Assembly (NCBI GenBank): GCA_902595635.1
Contig: CACJQT010000002.1
Span: forward strand, 62,001-126,000
Origin: an uncultured Pelagibacteraceae bacterium
GTDB taxonomy: Bacteria > Pseudomonadota > Alphaproteobacteria > Pelagibacterales > Pelagibacteraceae
Length of the DNA: 64,000 nucleotides
Direction: 5' to 3'
Shown in pieces: positions 48,239 through 57,125 of this stretch; positions within the stretch are counted from its first letter, which is position 1; every line of letters begins with the position of its first letter. The position numbers and the translations under genes are program-made. A model generated the notes under the pieces. That model was not told where the DNA came from, did not search any database, and saw only the letters and a list, made by a program, of their open reading frames with translations.

Positions 48239-48917
48239 TTTTTTAAAATTAAATAATTTATCAAAGAAATATGAAAAAAATAAATCTCTTAAAGTTTTAA
48301 ACAATATAAATTTTAAATTTGAGGCAGGAAAGGTATATTCAATTATAGGACCTTCAGGATCTGGTAAATCAACATTATTAAATTTATTGTCATTTATTGA
48401 CATCCCTTCGTCAGGTTTTATTGAGTTTAACAAAAAGAAAATTGATACAAATAGTTCAATTGAGAATGATCATGTGAGATCAAAAAATATTGGTATAATT
48501 TATCAAGACAAAAATTTATTGCCTGATTTTACAGCACTCGAAAATGTAATACTGCCAAATTTATTAATTTCTAATAATAAATTAAAATCAATAGAATTAG
48601 CGAAAAAATTGATTAAAAAATTTGATTTAACCTCAAGATTAAATCATTATCCATCCGAACTCTCAGGTGGTGAAAATCAAAGAATAGCTATTGCTAGAGC
48701 ACTAATTAATGAACCAAACATTATTTTAGCTGATGAACCTACTGGAAGTTTAGATTTTGATAATGCTAAACAAATATTTAAAATTTTATTCAATCTAAAA
48801 GCAAAAAATAGAATTATAATCTTTGCAACCCACAATAGATATTTTGCAAATATGGCAGATTGTAAAATTAAAATGAATGGTGGTAAAATGAATATCACCA
48901 ATGAGAGAATCACTTAA
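48231..48917 (+). CDS. lolD: Lipoprotein-releasing ABC transporter ATPase
   Basis: A 228-aa ABC ATPase. Walker A GPSGSGKST is at 40-48, followed by the IGIIYQDKNLLPDF Q-loop, the signature LSGGENQRIAIARAL, Walker B IILADEPTGSLD and the FATHN H-loop. It powers LolC in sorting lipoproteins. It overlaps lolC by 8 bases and dnaE by 17. Confidence 0.94.
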   Translation: MNNFLKLNNLSKKYEKNKSLKVLNNINFKFEAGKVYSIIGPSGSGKSTLLNLLSFIDIPSSGFIEFNKKKIDTNSSIENDHVRSKNIGIIYQDKNLLPDFTALENVILPNLLISNNKLKSIELAKKLIKKFDLTSRLNHYPSELSGGENQRIAIARALINEPNIILADEPTGSLDFDNAKQIFKILFNLKAKNRIIIFATHNRYFANMADCKIKMNGGKMNITNERIT

Positions 48918-51900
48918 CAAAACATTTAATCATTTTAAAATACATACACAATATTCAATTTGTGAAGGTGCAGTAAAAATTGATCATTTAAAAGAATTCT
49001 GTAAAAAAAATAAAGTTAAGTCATTAGGTTTATCAGATACTTTTAATTTATCAGGTGCACTAGAATTTTCTGAAAGTTTATCGTCAGTAGGAACACAGCC
49101 AATAATAGGAACGCAAATGTTGTTTAAGTACAAAAATTTTATTGGATTAATTCCTCTTATAGCTAAAAATTCTGAAGGTTATAAAAATATTATTAATCTT
49201 TCATCAAATTCTTATTTAAGTAGTTCGGAAAATACAGATCCACATTGTAATTTTGAAGACTTACTTGATAACTCAAAAGGTATAATTGTTTTAACTGGTT
49301 CAATTAAGTGTATGTTTGGACGACTTTTCAATAAAGGTCTATTTGATGAGATTGAGGAAATATTAGAAAAACTAAAAAAAAAATTTGAAGACAACATTTA
49401 TATAGAAATTCAAAGACATAATGATGTAAATGAAAAAGATTTTGAAAATTTTAATCTTAAAATTTCAGAAAAATTAGACTTACCGATCATTGCTTCTAAT
49501 GAAATTTACTATTTAGATAGAAATATGTTTGAAGCACACGATGCATTAATTTGTATAGGAGAAAAAACTTATGTTAACGACACAAGTAGAATAAAATTAA
49601 CAAATCAACATTATTTTAAATCTTCAGAAGAAATGATCGAACTTTTTAAAGATTTACCCGAAGCGTTAGAAAATAATTTCAATTTACCCTTAAGATGTTC
49701 TTTTAAACCCAATCCGTCAAAGCCTATATTGCCCAATATTTCATCATCAGAAAAAGATCCTAATGAAATTTTAAAAAAGATATCTAATGAAGGTTTGAAA
49801 GAGAGGTTTAAATCGGTGATTGAACCTGATGTAAAAAATATAGATAAAAATGAAATTTTTTTAAAATATAAAAATAGATTAGAGCATGAAATAAATATTA
49901 TTGTTGAAATGAATTATTCTGGTTATTTTTTAATTGTATCAGATTATATTAAATGGGCTAAACAAAATAAAATACCCGTAGGACCAGGAAGAGGTTCGGG
50001 AGCTGGTTCTCTCGTTGCTTGGTGTCTATCAATAACAGATATCGATCCAATTAAATTCAATCTTATTTTTGAAAGATTTCTTAATCCAGATAGAGTATCA
50101 ATGCCTGATTTTGACATAGATTTTTGTGAAGAAAAAAGAGACTTGGTTTTTGAATATTTAAAAACAAAATATAAAGATAGCGTAGCACATATAATTACAT
50201 TTGGTAAACTTAAGGCAAGAATGGTAATTAGAGATGTAGGTAGAGTTCTTGGTTTACCATATAGTTTTATTGATAGTATTTGTAAAATGATTCCTTTTGA
50301 TCCATCTAGACCTATGTCTCTACAAGAATGTATTAATCTTGAACCAAGATTACAAAAATTAATCAAAGAGGATAGAAGAGTAGATCGTTTAATTAATTTA
50401 TCCCTTAAATTAGAGGGTTTAAATCGTAACGTTGCTACACATGCCGCAGGTGTCGTAATTGCAGATAAAAAATTAACTGAAACAGTTCCATTGTATAAAG
50501 ACAATACTGCTGACTTACTATTGCCATCAACCCAATTTGACATGTATTCTGCAGAAAATGCAGGGCTAATAAAATTTGATTTCTTGGGTTTAAAAACACT
50601 AACAGTAATTGATAAAGCCCAGAAATTGATAAATAAAACTAATCCAGAATTTAAAATTGAGAAGATTAATTATGAAGATCAGAAAGTATATGAATTATTA
50701 TCAAGTGGTAAAACTGTAGGTTTATTTCAATTAGAGAGCTCTGGAATGAAAGATGCTCTAGTGAACATGAAACCTAATAGATTAGAGGATATTATTGCAT
50801 TAGTAGCTTTATACAGGCCAGGACCAATGAGCAACATCCCTATATATAATGAATGTAAGCACGGAAAAAGAGAGCCAGATTATCTTCATCCAAAGTTAGA
50901 ACAAATATTAAAACCAACTTATGGAGTAATAATTTATCAAGAACAGGTTATGCAGATAGCCCAGGAACTCTCTGGATTTACAGCAGGAGAAGCTGATATT
51001 TTGAGAAGAGCAATGGGTAAAAAAAAAAGAAATGAGCTGGAAAAACAAAAGCAAAGATTTGTAGATGGTGCTTTTTCAAATGGGATTAATAAAGATATAG
51101 CTGCAGGTATATTTTTAAAGATCGAGCCATTTGCAGAATATGGATTTAACAAAAGTCACGCAGCAGCATACGCAGTTATAGCTTATCAAACTGCTTTTCT
51201 TAAAACGTATTTTCCAAATGAATTTTTCATAGCCTCAATGTCAATGGAATTGTCAAATCAAAAGAAATTAAGTGAATTTTATGAAGAATTAAAAAGATTA
51301 AATATATCTATAATAAGACCAGACATAAATAAATCTTTTGCCGATTTCTCTTCTGATGGACAAAGCTTTATTTATGCATTAGGTGCTGTAAAAAATGTTG
51401 GTTATGAAGCAATCTCTAATGTTATAAACGAGAGAGAAATTAACGGAAATTATAAAAATTTATCAGATTTTATAAAGAGAGTTAATCCTAAAGATATTAA
51501 TAAGTTGCAATTAGAAGGTTTAGTACAAGCAGGAGCCTTTGATAATTTGCATAATAATAGGCAAGCATTATTTAATTCGATACCGACAATTATTTTGAAA
51601 TCTAAAAATATACATGAGAATAAAAGTGTTAATCAAATAGATTTATTTGTAGAACAAGAGGATGAACAATCAAATTTTATAGAAAATATATCTGATTGGA
51701 ATATAGATATAAAATTAGCAAAAGAATTTGAAGCTTTAGGTTTTTATATTTCAGACCATCCTTTAAATCAATATAAATCTATTTTTAATCAATATAACAT
51801 TATTAATTATGAGGATTTTGAGTCAAATAATGATATATTAAGTTCTAACATTGCTTGCACAATTCTTAAAGTTCAAGAAAAAAAAACACAAAAAGGAACA

Positions 51901-52311
51901 TCTTATGGGATTATCAAATTTTCAGATTTATCTAATGTTTTTGAATTATTTATATTTTCTGATGTATTTGAAATTAACAGAGAAATTTTGGTTGAGGGAA
52001 ATTCTTTGATGTTAACACTAATTAAAAACTACACAAATAATGACAAAACTCAAAAAAGGATAAATGTTAAAAAAATTATTTCTTTGCAGGATGTGGCCAA
52101 TAAACCCTTAAAAAATATTACTTTAAATTTTGATAACATAAATGATATTAACAAATTGACGAAACTTGAAAAAAAAATTGATGGAACAGATATTAAGGTT
52201 CTTATGAAAATTAAGAATGACATATTGACTTTCAAGCTAAAAGATAAGAGATTTATTAATAATAAGTTACTAAATTCATTAAATTTAGTAAAAAATTTAA
52301 TAAATGACTAA
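48901..52311 (+). CDS. dnaE: DNA polymerase III subunit alpha
   Basis: An 1136-aa replicative polymerase. The N-terminal PHP domain starts with HFKIHTQYSICEGA; the polymerase core has GPGRGSGAGSLVAW and the catalytic aspartates D403 and D405 in MPDFDIDF. A tandem HhH and a C-terminal OB domain follow (IACTILKVQEKKTQKG). It synthesises both leading and lagging strands as part of the Pol III core. Its start lies within lolD, 17 bases before that gene's stop. Confidence 0.97.
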   Translation: MRESLNKTFNHFKIHTQYSICEGAVKIDHLKEFCKKNKVKSLGLSDTFNLSGALEFSESLSSVGTQPIIGTQMLFKYKNFIGLIPLIAKNSEGYKNIINLSSNSYLSSSENTDPHCNFEDLLDNSKGIIVLTGSIKCMFGRLFNKGLFDEIEEILEKLKKKFEDNIYIEIQRHNDVNEKDFENFNLKISEKLDLPIIASNEIYYLDRNMFEAHDALICIGEKTYVNDTSRIKLTNQHYFKSSEEMIELFKDLPEALENNFNLPLRCSFKPNPSKPILPNISSSEKDPNEILKKISNEGLKERFKSVIEPDVKNIDKNEIFLKYKNRLEHEINIIVEMNYSGYFLIVSDYIKWAKQNKIPVGPGRGSGAGSLVAWCLSITDIDPIKFNLIFERFLNPDRVSMPDFDIDFCEEKRDLVFEYLKTKYKDSVAHIITFGKLKARMVIRDVGRVLGLPYSFIDSICKMIPFDPSRPMSLQECINLEPRLQKLIKEDRRVDRLINLSLKLEGLNRNVATHAAGVVIADKKLTETVPLYKDNTADLLLPSTQFDMYSAENAGLIKFDFLGLKTLTVIDKAQKLINKTNPEFKIEKINYEDQKVYELLSSGKTVGLFQLESSGMKDALVNMKPNRLEDIIALVALYRPGPMSNIPIYNECKHGKREPDYLHPKLEQILKPTYGVIIYQEQVMQIAQELSGFTAGEADILRRAMGKKKRNELEKQKQRFVDGAFSNGINKDIAAGIFLKIEPFAEYGFNKSHAAAYAVIAYQTAFLKTYFPNEFFIASMSMELSNQKKLSEFYEELKRLNISIIRPDINKSFADFSSDGQSFIYALGAVKNVGYEAISNVINEREINGNYKNLSDFIKRVNPKDINKLQLEGLVQAGAFDNLHNNRQALFNSIPTIILKSKNIHENKSVNQIDLFVEQEDEQSNFIENISDWNIDIKLAKEFEALGFYISDHPLNQYKSIFNQYNIINYEDFESNNDILSSNIACTILKVQEKKTQKGTSYGIIKFSDLSNVFELFIFSDVFEINREILVEGNSLMLTLIKNYTNNDKTQKRINVKKIISLQDVANKPLKNITLNFDNINDINKLTKLEKKIDGTDIKVLMKIKNDILTFKLKDKRFINNKLLNSLNLVKNLIND

Positions 52312-52362
52312 AAAAAAGGTTGTCTTTTATAAAATAATTAGTATCAATTTCCAAAATTAATA

Positions 52363-52435
52363 CGCACACAATTAGTGGTTTATTACCTCCGGTCCCTAAG
52401 GGCAATAATTGTGGTGGCATAACCGGGAAAAACAA
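52363..52435 (+). promoter_or_regulatory. rpsB leader RNA (ribosomal protein S2 autoregulatory candidate)
   Basis: The leader folds into a helix, CACAATTA (52367-52374) with TAATTGTG (52406-52413). A second pairing, TCCGGT (52388-52393) with ACCGGG (52422-52427; outermost pair T-G), crosses it and makes a pseudoknot. A small CCC-TAA-GGG hairpin sits between. The last arm is 8 bases before the rpsB start, so folding would hide the ribosome-binding region. It is markedly richer in GC than its surroundings. I recall that a structured leader upstream of rpsB was reported for Pelagibacter; feedback by S2 is the likely role. Confidence 0.75.
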
Positions 52436-53218
52436 ATGAAAATACCTAAAATAACTATAGAACAATTATTAGAAGCTGGTGTTCATCTTGGACATAAGAC
52501 ATTAAGATGGAATCCTAAAATGAAGCAATACATATTTGGAAAAAGAGACTCTATACACATCATTGATCTAACACAAACACTTGAGCTTACAAATACCGCT
52601 TTAGAAAAAGTCCATAATACAATTACATCTGGTGGTAAAATTTTATTTATATCTACAAAAAAACAAGCTTCTGAAGCAGTTGCTCAATTAGCAAAAGACA
52701 CAGACCAATATTTTGTAAATTATAGATGGCTTGGTGGAATGTTAACTAATTGGGGAACTATCTCAAATTCAATTAAAAAATTAAATAAAATTAATTCAGA
52801 TCTATCTTCAGAAAATCGAGGCTTTACAAAGAAAGAATTACTTAAAATGAGTTCACAGAGAGATAAGTTGCAAAGATCCCTTGGCGGGATTATGGATATG
52901 AAAAAGTTACCAGATTTAGTTTTCATTATTGATACTAACTATGAATCATTGGCTATTAAAGAGTCAATTAAACTTGGAATACCAATTATAGCTATACTTG
53001 ATACGAATTCTAATCCTGAAGGTATAAATTATCCAATACCTGGAAATGATGATGCAAGAAGATCTATTGATCTTTATTGTAGTCTTATGAAAGAAACTAT
53101 CATGGATGCAAAAAATAATATCAAAGGTAAAGAAGAAGATGTAAAAATTGAAGAAAAAATGAAAGAAAATATTCAAACAGATAACATCAAAAAAAATCAC
53201 CAAAAAAAATTAAATTAG
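52436..53218 (+). CDS. rpsB: 30S ribosomal protein S2
   Basis: A 260-aa protein with the S2 signatures LEAGVHLGHKTLRWNPKM near residues 9-26 and PDLVFIIDTNYESLAIKES in the middle. The last 30 residues are a charged, Lys-rich extension. S2 binds 16S rRNA and S1 at the small subunit. The ATG at 52436 is chosen because it follows the structured leader and gives the conserved N-terminus. Followed by tsf after 15 bases, the usual pair. Confidence 0.96.
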   Translation: MKIPKITIEQLLEAGVHLGHKTLRWNPKMKQYIFGKRDSIHIIDLTQTLELTNTALEKVHNTITSGGKILFISTKKQASEAVAQLAKDTDQYFVNYRWLGGMLTNWGTISNSIKKLNKINSDLSSENRGFTKKELLKMSSQRDKLQRSLGGIMDMKKLPDLVFIIDTNYESLAIKESIKLGIPIIAILDTNSNPEGINYPIPGNDDARRSIDLYCSLMKETIMDAKNNIKGKEEDVKIEEKMKENIQTDNIKKNHQKKLN

Positions 53219-53233
53219 TTAATAAAATATTAA

Positions 53234-54085
53234 ATGAGTGATATTGAAAAAATTAAACAACTTAGACATTCTACAGGTGCTGGTTTCAAAGATTGTAATA
53301 TTGCTTTAAAAGAATCTAGTGGAGATTTAGATAAAGCAGCTGAAATTTTAAGAATTAAAGGAATAGCGAAAGCATCAAAAAAGATGACAAGAGATGCAAA
53401 AGAGGGTGTAATTATAATTAGTGGTGACTTAAATCAAACATCAATTATTGAAATAAATTGCGAAACAGATTTTGTTGCAAAAAACAATGATTTTTTAAAT
53501 TTTGCTAAGGAGATAAGTGAAATTAACAATCAATGCGAGTCGAACATAGATAAATTAAATAAATCAAAAATGAAAAATAATATAGTTGTTGAAGATAATT
53601 TAGTTTCTTTAATTTCTAAGATAGGTGAAAAAATTACTATTGGTAAAGCAAAAACTATAAAAAACTCTAATTCTTGTAATTTTACATATCAACATTCAAC
53701 TATAATAGATAATGTTTCAAAATTAGGTGTTGTTGTATCAATAGAGACATCAGAAAAAAATGAGAAGCTAGAAACTTTTGGTAAGCAATTGTCAATGCAT
53801 ATAGCCGCTTCTAATCCTATCGCTTTACACTCAGCAGATATCAATGATGAAATTATTAATAAAGAAACAAAAATTATTTCTGAGGAATTAAAAAATTCAG
53901 GTAAATCAGATGAAATTATTAAAAAAATAAGTTTAGGAAAAATTAATAAGTTTAAAGAAGAAAACAGCTTAATGACACAAGATTGGGTAATGGAACCTAA
54001 AAAAAAAGTTAAAGATGTAATAAAAGAATTAAGTATACCAAATTTAAAGATTAAAGAATTTACTAGATTGAAAATTGGTGAATAA
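53234..54085 (+). CDS. tsf: Elongation factor Ts
   Basis: A 283-aa nucleotide exchange factor for EF-Tu. It has the N-terminal UBA-type domain ([15 protein letters not shown]), the signature [11 protein letters not shown] at about 75-85, and the second half of the core domain with SMHIAASNP. It directly overlaps the frr start by one base; the gene commonly found in between, pyrH, is not here. Confidence 0.95.
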   Translation: MSDIEKIKQLRHSTGAGFKDCNIALKESSGDLDKAAEILRIKGIAKASKKMTRDAKEGVIIISGDLNQTSIIEINCETDFVAKNNDFLNFAKEISEINNQCESNIDKLNKSKMKNNIVVEDNLVSLISKIGEKITIGKAKTIKNSNSCNFTYQHSTIIDNVSKLGVVVSIETSEKNEKLETFGKQLSMHIAASNPIALHSADINDEIINKETKIISEELKNSGKSDEIIKKISLGKINKFKEENSLMTQDWVMEPKKKVKDVIKELSIPNLKIKEFTRLKIGE

Positions 54086-54636
54086 TGTTTAATGAAAGTT
54101 CATACAAAATCAAAATGTCAAAAACAATTGATATTTTTTCAAATGATTTGAATTCATTAAGAACAGGAAGAGCAAATGCAAGTATGTTAGATTTAGTAAG
54201 AGTTGACGTATACGGTCAAAAAATGCCAATTAATCAGCTTGGAACGATTACAACACCTGAGCCTAGAACAATAAATATACAAGTTTGGGATTTAAATAAT
54301 GTATCTTTGATTGATTCAGCTTTAAAAAAATCTGAGTTAGGATTAAATCCACAAATTGATGGTCAATTAGTAAGATTACCAATACCAGATCTAAGTGAAG
54401 AGAGAAGATTGGAGATGAAGAAAATTATAAAATCAATGGGAGAAAAATGCAAAGTATCAATAAGAAATATTAGAAGAGAAGCAAATGATGAATTGAAAAA
54501 ACTTTTAAAATCAAAAGAAATCTCAGAAGATGATGAAAAAAAACACGAAAAGATAATTCAAGATCATACAGATAGCAATGTGAAGATAATTGACGAAAAG
54601 GTCATGTCAAAAGAAAAAGAAATAATGACCATATGA
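54085..54636 (+). CDS. frr: Ribosome recycling factor
   Basis: A 183-aa two-domain protein that, with EF-G, splits post-termination ribosomes. The long helical domain contains LNSLRTGRANASMLD at about 21-35, and the C-terminal helix has VSIRNIRREANDELKK. The small beta domain reads VYGQKMPINQLGTITTPEPRT. It overlaps both neighbours by a few bases. Confidence 0.96.
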   Translation: MFNESSYKIKMSKTIDIFSNDLNSLRTGRANASMLDLVRVDVYGQKMPINQLGTITTPEPRTINIQVWDLNNVSLIDSALKKSELGLNPQIDGQLVRLPIPDLSEERRLEMKKIIKSMGEKCKVSIRNIRREANDELKKLLKSKEISEDDEKKHEKIIQDHTDSNVKIIDEKVMSKEKEIMTI

Positions 54637-55316
54637 ACCCACCAAAGCATGTGGCCATAATTATGGATGGTAATGGTAGATGGGGAATAAAAAAAAAAAA
54701 TTCAAGAAATTATGGTCATAAAAAAGGTCTGGAAACAGTAGAAAAAATCATCAACGAAGCTATAAAAAATAAAATAAAATATTTAACATTATTTGTTTTT
54801 TCTACAGAAAATTGGAAAAGACCGAATAGTGAAATTAAATACCTTTTTAATTTATTAAGCAATTATATTGAAAGTGAAATTAATAACTTAATAAAAAAAA
54901 ATATAAGAATTAAGATTATTGGAAATATCTCGATATTTCCTAAATTACTAAAATCTAAGCTTAAGAAAGTAGAAAAAAAAACTAAGTCATTAGATAAAAT
55001 CCAAATTAATATGGCTTTAAATTATGGTTCTAGAGAGGAAATTACAAATTCTTTTAAAAAAATAAAAAAAAAAAATATTCTGATAACAAAAAGAAATATA
55101 GAACAAAATTTATATACATCTGGAATTCCAGATCCTGAAATTTTAATAAGAACAGGAAACACCTATAGAATTAGTAACTTTATGGTATGGCAATCAATAT
55201 ACAGCGAAATATTTTTTGTTAAAAAAATGTGGCCTGAATTTACTAAAAATGATTTTAACAATATACTTAAAGAATTTGATAGTATTAAAAGAAAATTTGG
55301 TGGCTTAGATGAGTGA
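54633..55316 (+). CDS. uppS: Undecaprenyl diphosphate synthase
   Basis: A 227-aa cis-prenyltransferase, slightly shorter than the usual 240-250. The catalytic motif is IMDGNGRW with D12; the C-terminal part contains the SGIPDPEILIRTGNTYRISNFMVWQSIYSEIFF active-site region. It makes the C55 lipid carrier for peptidoglycan and LPS. Two runs of 12 adenines lie inside the gene (54689-54700 and 55064-55075) and are possible sites of slippage. Confidence 0.94.
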   Translation: MNPPKHVAIIMDGNGRWGIKKKNSRNYGHKKGLETVEKIINEAIKNKIKYLTLFVFSTENWKRPNSEIKYLFNLLSNYIESEINNLIKKNIRIKIIGNISIFPKLLKSKLKKVEKKTKSLDKIQINMALNYGSREEITNSFKKIKKKNILITKRNIEQNLYTSGIPDPEILIRTGNTYRISNFMVWQSIYSEIFFVKKMWPEFTKNDFNNILKEFDSIKRKFGGLDE

Positions 55317-55956
55317 GTTAATTAAAAGAATAATTACATCGTTTTTATTATTAATTATCTTTTTTTTTTCCATTAATAATAAATTAATTCTCTCAATTAT
55401 ATTATTTTTTTTATTAATCCAAATATATTTTGAACTACAATTTTTATTAAAAAAAATTATAAAAAAAAAACATCAAATAATTCAATATTTGATTTTATTA
55501 TTTATTTTATTTTATTTAGTAGCTATTTTTTTATTTATTTGGTTTAATTTTATCCAAGAAAATAACTTAGCAATAAATAAAATATTATTTATAATATCAA
55601 TTTGTATAGCTTCTGATATAGGTGGATACATTTTTGGAAAAATTATAAAAGGTAAAAAATTAACAAGTATAAGTCCAAATAAAACCATTTCTGGAATGAT
55701 TGGATCTTATATATTATCTATCTTTTTTAGCAGTTTATTATTTAATACTCTATTTGATTTAAAATATTTAATAATTTTATCAATATTAATTTCTACTATT
55801 TCACAAGCAGGTGATATATTTATTTCATTTATAAAAAGAAAAGCCAAAGTAAAAGATACTGGGAAATTATTACCTGGTCACGGTGGGTTGCTAGATAGAT
55901 TTGATGGATTAATTTTTGCTGCTCCATTAGGTTTATTACTATTAAAATTTGTATGA
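55309..55956 (+). CDS. cdsA: Phosphatidate cytidylyltransferase
   Basis: A 215-aa membrane enzyme, about 50 residues shorter than many CdsA proteins, with some six helices left. The C-terminal signature KVKDTGKLLPGHGGLLDRFDGL is intact at about 180-202, and SDIGGYIFGK provides the metal-binding Asp. It converts phosphatidate and CTP to CDP-diacylglycerol, the precursor of all phospholipids. It overlaps uppS by 8 bases and dxr by 4. Confidence 0.92.
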   Translation: MSELIKRIITSFLLLIIFFFSINNKLILSIILFFLLIQIYFELQFLLKKIIKKKHQIIQYLILLFILFYLVAIFLFIWFNFIQENNLAINKILFIISICIASDIGGYIFGKIIKGKKLTSISPNKTISGMIGSYILSIFFSSLLFNTLFDLKYLIILSILISTISQAGDIFISFIKRKAKVKDTGKLLPGHGGLLDRFDGLIFAAPLGLLLLKFV

Positions 55957-57125
55957 AAAAAGAAATAATAGTACTTGGATCAACAGGCTCTGTAGGCTCT
56001 TCAGTTTTAAATGTAATAAATAAAAACAAAAATTTTAAAATTAAACTGTTAACAACAAAAAAAAATGTTAATAAAATATTGAATCAAGCAATATGTCATA
56101 ATGTAAAAGATGTCATTATTGAGGATAAGATTAAATTTTTAAGATATAAGAGTGTTTTTTTAAAAAAAAAAATCAAATTACATTTAGGTATCATAAATAT
56201 TAAAAAAATTTTAAAAAATAAAGTAACGTATTGTGTAAATTCAATTTCAGGTTTAGATGGACTTGAACCTACATTAAATACAATTCCTTTTACAAAAAAT
56301 TTATTAATGGCAAATAAAGAGTCTATTATTTGCGGTTGGCATCTTATTAAAAGAAATTTAGAAAAACATAAAACAAGACTAATACCACTTGACTCGGAGC
56401 ATTTTTCTATATTTGAGCTAATTAAAAATGATGAAAAATATCTCATTGAGAAGATAATTTTAACAGCTTCCGGCGGCCCATTTTTAAACATCTCAAAGAA
56501 AAAATTATCAAATATCAAACCAAAGGATGCCTTGAAACATCCTAATTGGAAAATGGGAAAGAAAATAACTATAGACTCTTCAAATATGATGAATAAGATT
56601 TTTGAATATATTGAAGCTAAAAAAATATTTAATTTAAAAAACGATCAGATATCAATATTAATACATCCAAAATCATTTGTTCATGCAATTGTTTTCTTTA
56701 AAGGTAATTTAATAAAATTTTTGGCTCATGAAACCAGTATGACAATACCTATAGCTAATGCTTTAGGTATTAAAAATAAAATTGATACAAAACTCATGAA
56801 TCAAAATTATAAAAATTTAAATAAAATAAATTTCTTAAAGCCAAAGATAAAGCATTTTCCATTATTGTCTATTATCAATCTTATACCAAATCGAACATCT
56901 TTTTTTGAGACTATTCTAATCACATTAAATGATTTATTAGTTGAAAAATTTCTAAAAAATAAAATCAAATACATTTCTATAGAAAAAATTTTATTAAAAT
57001 TACTGAAAAAACCTTATTTTATTAGATTTTATAAATTAAAACCCAGAAATATTTATGATATAAAAAAAATGGTAATAATAACTGAACTTTATCTAGAAAA
57101 AAATTTGAATATTTATGAGAAGTAA
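55953..57125 (+). CDS. dxr: 1-deoxy-D-xylulose 5-phosphate reductoisomerase
   Basis: A 390-aa NADPH enzyme of the MEP isoprenoid pathway. The N-terminal dinucleotide motif GSTGSVGSS is at 9-17, LMANKESI at about 118-125, the metal-binding LDSEH at 146-150 (D147, E149) and ASGGPFLN near 172. It provides precursors for the undecaprenyl carrier made by uppS. Its last bases overlap bamA by 11; rseP, commonly next, is absent. Confidence 0.95.
   Translation: MKKEIIVLGSTGSVGSSVLNVINKNKNFKIKLLTTKKNVNKILNQAICHNVKDVIIEDKIKFLRYKSVFLKKKIKLHLGIINIKKILKNKVTYCVNSISGLDGLEPTLNTIPFTKNLLMANKESIICGWHLIKRNLEKHKTRLIPLDSEHFSIFELIKNDEKYLIEKIILTASGGPFLNISKKKLSNIKPKDALKHPNWKMGKKITIDSSNMMNKIFEYIEAKKIFNLKNDQISILIHPKSFVHAIVFFKGNLIKFLAHETSMTIPIANALGIKNKIDTKLMNQNYKNLNKINFLKPKIKHFPLLSIINLIPNRTSFFETILITLNDLLVEKFLKNKIKYISIEKILLKLLKKPYFIRFYKLKPRNIYDIKKMVIITELYLEKNLNIYEK

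Noticed and set aside
49944-50543. Long (199 codons) minus-strand frame inside dnaE
   Set aside because: It lies wholly within well-conserved DNA polymerase sequence and resembles no known protein; such frames are common opposite real genes in AT-rich genomes.
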